Source of the DNA: Lysobacteraceae bacterium P
Lineage (GTDB): Bacteria > Pseudomonadota > Gammaproteobacteria > Xanthomonadales > Xanthomonadaceae
DNA length: 64,000 nucleotides
Direction: 5' to 3'
Assembly (NCBI GenBank): GCA_005503055.1
Contig: SCOX01000006.1
Span: forward strand, 1 to 64,000
Below are positions 62,076 to 64,000 of this stretch, piece after piece; the first letter of the stretch is position 1, and each line of letters starts with the position of its first letter. The notes under the pieces are model-generated. The model was not told where the DNA came from. It saw only the letters and a list, made by a program, of their open reading frames with translations, and made no database searches. The translations under genes and the position numbers were made by a program.

Positions 62076-62282
62076 ATGAGCGAGCACGTCTACAAGCACC
62101 TCGAGCTCACCGGCTCGTCGAAGACCAGCACCGACGACGCCATCCGCCGTGCGATCGAACGCGCCTCCGAAACCGTGCGCAACATCAAATGGTTCTGCGT
62201 GCAGGACGTGCGCGGCCACGTCGAGGATGGCAAGGTCGCGCACTGGCAGGTGACGATCAAGGTCGGCTTCACGCTGGAATAA
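62076..62282 (+). CDS. Dodecin flavin-binding protein
   Basis: A 68-aa subunit of a dodecameric flavin-binding protein that stores or buffers FMN, FAD or riboflavin in the cytoplasm. The order is standard: [40 protein letters not shown] with the flavin-stacking Trp, and [17 protein letters not shown]. The length is typical. ATG at 62076 follows CCCGGAGAT at good spacing. The convergent gene is an OmpR-type regulator, with a shared hairpin between. Confidence 0.95.
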   Translation: MSEHVYKHLELTGSSKTSTDDAIRRAIERASETVRNIKWFCVQDVRGHVEDGKVAHWQVTIKVGFTLE

Positions 62283-62295
62283 GACCCCGGACGCA

Positions 62296-62320
62296 CGACG
62301 GCCGCCCGAGGCGGCCGTCG
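62296..62320. terminator. Bidirectional hairpin between dodecin and the response regulator
   Basis: CGACGGCCGCC (62296-62306) pairs perfectly with GGCGGCCGTCG (62310-62320), an 11-bp stem with a CGA loop, in the 61-bp gap between two convergent genes. Confidence 0.7.
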
Positions 62321-62343
62321 CATGCAGCGTCTGGCAGGTTCCC

Positions 62344-63117
62344 TCAGTGCATACCGGCGACCGCGCTGGGCTGCGACGCGTGGTGGATCTGCGCGGGCGA
62401 CGTCGGCGCGCGCTGGGCCGGGGAGCCCGAGAGGTCGGCGACCTTGTAGCCCGCCGATTGCATGGTGTGCAGCAGTGGATTGTCGAACGGGCGGTCCATG
62501 CTCTTGCGCAGGTTGTAGAGGTGGCTGCGCAGCGTGTCCGAGTCGGGCGACTCGCCCTTCCAGATCTCGCGTTCGATCTCCTGACGCGACACCACGCGCG
62601 GCGATTCGCGCATGAGGATGTTCAGCAGCTGGAAGCCGGTCGGCGACAGGCGCAGCTCCTGGTCGCCACGGTGCACGGTCATGGCTTCCGGGTCGAGCAC
62701 CAGGTCGGCCACGCGCAGCGCGCCGCCGCCCATGGCCTTGCGGCCGCGGCGGATCAGCACCGCGATGCGCGCTTCCAGTTCCTGGATCGCGAAGGGCTTG
62801 GTCAGGTAATCGTCGGCACCCGCTTCCAGGCCGGTGACCTTGTCGTCCAGCGTGTCGCGCGCGGTGAGCATCAGGATCGGCGTGGCGCGGCGCTGTTCGC
62901 CACGGATGCGCCGGCACACGTCCAGGCCGTCCACGCGCGGCAGCGAGCGGTCCAGCAGGATCACGTCATAGGTGTTCTCGGCCGTCAGGCGCAGCGCGTC
63001 GGCGCCGTCGCGGGCGAAGTCGACTTCGTAGCCGCGGGATTCGAGGAACTCGCCGACCATCTCGGCAATGGCCATGTGGTCTTCGACGATGAGGATGAGT
63101 CCGCCGTTGTTCTTCAT
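62344..63117 (-). CDS. OmpR-family response regulator
   Basis: A 257-aa regulator. The receiver domain (1-120) has acidic residues in LIVEDHMAIAE, phospho-acceptor Asp56 in VILLDRSLPRVDG and Lys107 in DDYLTKPFAIQ. The winged-helix DNA-binding domain (about 130-225) has LRLSPTGFQLLNILMRESPR and DSDTLRSHLYNLRKSMDRPF. A Pro/Ser/Ala-rich tail of about 25 residues follows. ATG at 63117 fits GGAGG in front and the usual start. No sensor kinase is adjacent in the window, so it is an orphan here. Confidence 0.93.
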   Translation of the reverse strand: MKNNGGLILIVEDHMAIAEMVGEFLESRGYEVDFARDGADALRLTAENTYDVILLDRSLPRVDGLDVCRRIRGEQRRATPILMLTARDTLDDKVTGLEAGADDYLTKPFAIQELEARIAVLIRRGRKAMGGGALRVADLVLDPEAMTVHRGDQELRLSPTGFQLLNILMRESPRVVSRQEIEREIWKGESPDSDTLRSHLYNLRKSMDRPFDNPLLHTMQSAGYKVADLSGSPAQRAPTSPAQIHHASQPSAVAGMH

Positions 63118-63240
63118 GAATGCCTCCAACTGAGTGCGTGAAGGCTGCGAAGATCGGCGTGAAAGCGATGTGAGCGGTGGCGTCGCGGACCCGTGCGCGG
63201 TTCACCGCCCGCTGATTCCCCCGTCGTTACAGTCCCGTGC

Positions 63241-64000
63241 ATGCACGGCACCGGCTCGAGCGACGCCCGCGACCTCGTCGAACTGCGCCCCGATGGCCTG
63301 TACTGCGCGGCCGGGGATTTCCACATCGACCCCTGGCAACCCGTTCCTCGCGCAGTCATCACGCACGGTCACGGCGACCACGCGCGCGCCGGCATGGGCG
63401 AATACCACTGCACCGACGAGACGCTGCCCATCCTGCGTTGGCGGTTGGGCGAACAACGCTACGTGGCGCACGCCTACGGCGAGGCATTCGAGCTGAACGG
63501 CGCCCGGGTCTCCCTGCATCCGGCCGGGCACGTGCTCGGTTCGGCGCAGATACGCGTGGAGGCGGGCGGCGCCGTGTGGGTCGTGTCCGGCGACTACAAG
63601 CGTCAGCCGGATCCGACCTGCGCGCCGTTCGAAGTGGTTCCCTGCGACGTGTTCATCACCGAGGCGACCTTCGGCCTGCCGGTGTATCGATGGCCGGAGA
63701 CGCCTGACGTAGTGGCCGAAATCGTCGACTGGCGCCGCCAGTGCGCGCGTCGTGGCGAAGCCGCGGTGCTGTTCTGCTATGCGCTGGGCAAGGCGCAGCG
63801 CGTGCTCACGGAGCTGGCCGCGCGGGACGACGCGCGCGACGAACCGCCACCCCTGCTGCACGGCGCCATCGCGGCGGGCGTGGAGGTCTATCGCGGTGCC
63901 GGCGTGGCGATGGTGGCGACGGAGGCGGTGTCCGAACAGCGTACGCGCGACGGACACGCCGGGCGGCTGGTGCTCGCGCCTCCGTCGGCAATGGGCACGC
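63241..64000 (+). CDS. Ligase-associated DNA exonuclease, 5' part (cut by window edge)
   Basis: The first 253 residues of a metallo-beta-lactamase-fold nuclease of the type encoded beside ATP-dependent DNA ligases. N-terminal DLVELRPDGLYCAAGDFHID, Zn site AVITHGHGDHARAGMG, HPAGHVLGSAQIRVE, VVSGDYKRQPDPTC and VFITEATFGLPVYRWP are all typical of the ligase-associated exonuclease family (TIGR04122-like, from memory). The ATG at 63241 opens the frame, which continues past the right edge. I expect an ATP-dependent ligase and a helicase gene downstream, outside the window. Confidence 0.88.
   Translation, partial: MHGTGSSDARDLVELRPDGLYCAAGDFHIDPWQPVPRAVITHGHGDHARAGMGEYHCTDETLPILRWRLGEQRYVAHAYGEAFELNGARVSLHPAGHVLGSAQIRVEAGGAVWVVSGDYKRQPDPTCAPFEVVPCDVFITEATFGLPVYRWPETPDVVAEIVDWRRQCARRGEAAVLFCYALGKAQRVLTELAARDDARDEPPPLLHGAIAAGVEVYRGAGVAMVATEAVSEQRTRDGHAGRLVLAPPSAMGT

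Noticed and set aside
1-64000. CRISPR arrays, tRNA or rRNA genes, prophage
   Set aside because: No regular short direct repeats with spacers, no cloverleaf-like sequence and no phage structural genes were recognised by eye.

Overview
The window reads as chromosomal DNA of a high-GC gammaproteobacterium of the Xanthomonadaceae/Lysobacteraceae (Lysobacter-like). The reasons are the strong G/C third-position bias, the xylan-utilisation locus with Xanthomonas-type 14-bp xyl-boxes (core TGGTAGCGCTA), a TonB-dependent transporter with a C-terminal Phe, Xanthomonas-type palindromic repeats, and dodecin, MotAB and ligase-associated exonuclease genes. This is inference from sequence recalled by family; no search was run.

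Layout. (1) 1-2.8 kb: the 3' end of an IS30-family element, then small, poorly conserved secreted or membrane proteins interspersed with a TGTCCGCT/AGCGGACA hairpin repeat. (2) 2.9-6.9 kb: a NarL-type response regulator and a NarL-type sensor kinase, then a glycine-rich YadA-like trimeric autotransporter. (3) 7-11 kb: a RibD/DHFR-like reductase, a Tat-exported M24 peptidase-like protein and a secreted PNGase A-like protein. (4) 11.3-20.8 kb: seven minus-strand genes, tightly packed in places, encoding a zinc metalloprotease-like protein, a ComEC-type metallo-beta-lactamase-fold protein, a Tle1/DUF2235-type alpha/beta-hydrolase, an 89-aa protein, a 955-aa protein of unknown family, a DUF6345-like protein with a caspase-like His/Cys arrangement, and a 271-aa unknown. 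None has a signal peptide. This is the best candidate in the window for an undescribed system. (5) 21-22.9 kb: an exported cupin, a LysM/M23 lipoprotein and a small membrane protein.

(6) 23-59.5 kb: a very complete glucuronoxylan utilisation locus. xylB-xylA-xylose transporter and a divergent LacI repressor (XylR) are followed by GH67 alpha-glucuronidase, a CE20-like acetylesterase, ManD, GH43 and GH3, then fructuronate reductase. On the opposite strand are an SMP-30 lactonase lipoprotein, GH10 xylanase, GH2, glucuronate isomerase (UxaC), GH115 alpha-glucuronidase, a second GH10 and an ExuT-like hexuronate transporter. A divergent control region with two xyl-boxes then faces a TonB-dependent transporter, a GPH-family sugar symporter, a cytoplasmic GH43 and an aldose epimerase. 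Together they would cleave decorated xylan outside the cell, import oligomers across the outer membrane, finish debranching and hydrolysis in the periplasm or cytoplasm, and send xylose through XylA/XylB and glucuronate through UxaC, fructuronate reductase and ManD to KDG.

(7) 59.5-64 kb: core genes, namely motA-motB, a small exported protein, dodecin, an OmpR-type response regulator and the start of a ligase-associated DNA exonuclease. No tRNA, rRNA, CRISPR array or prophage was recognised.
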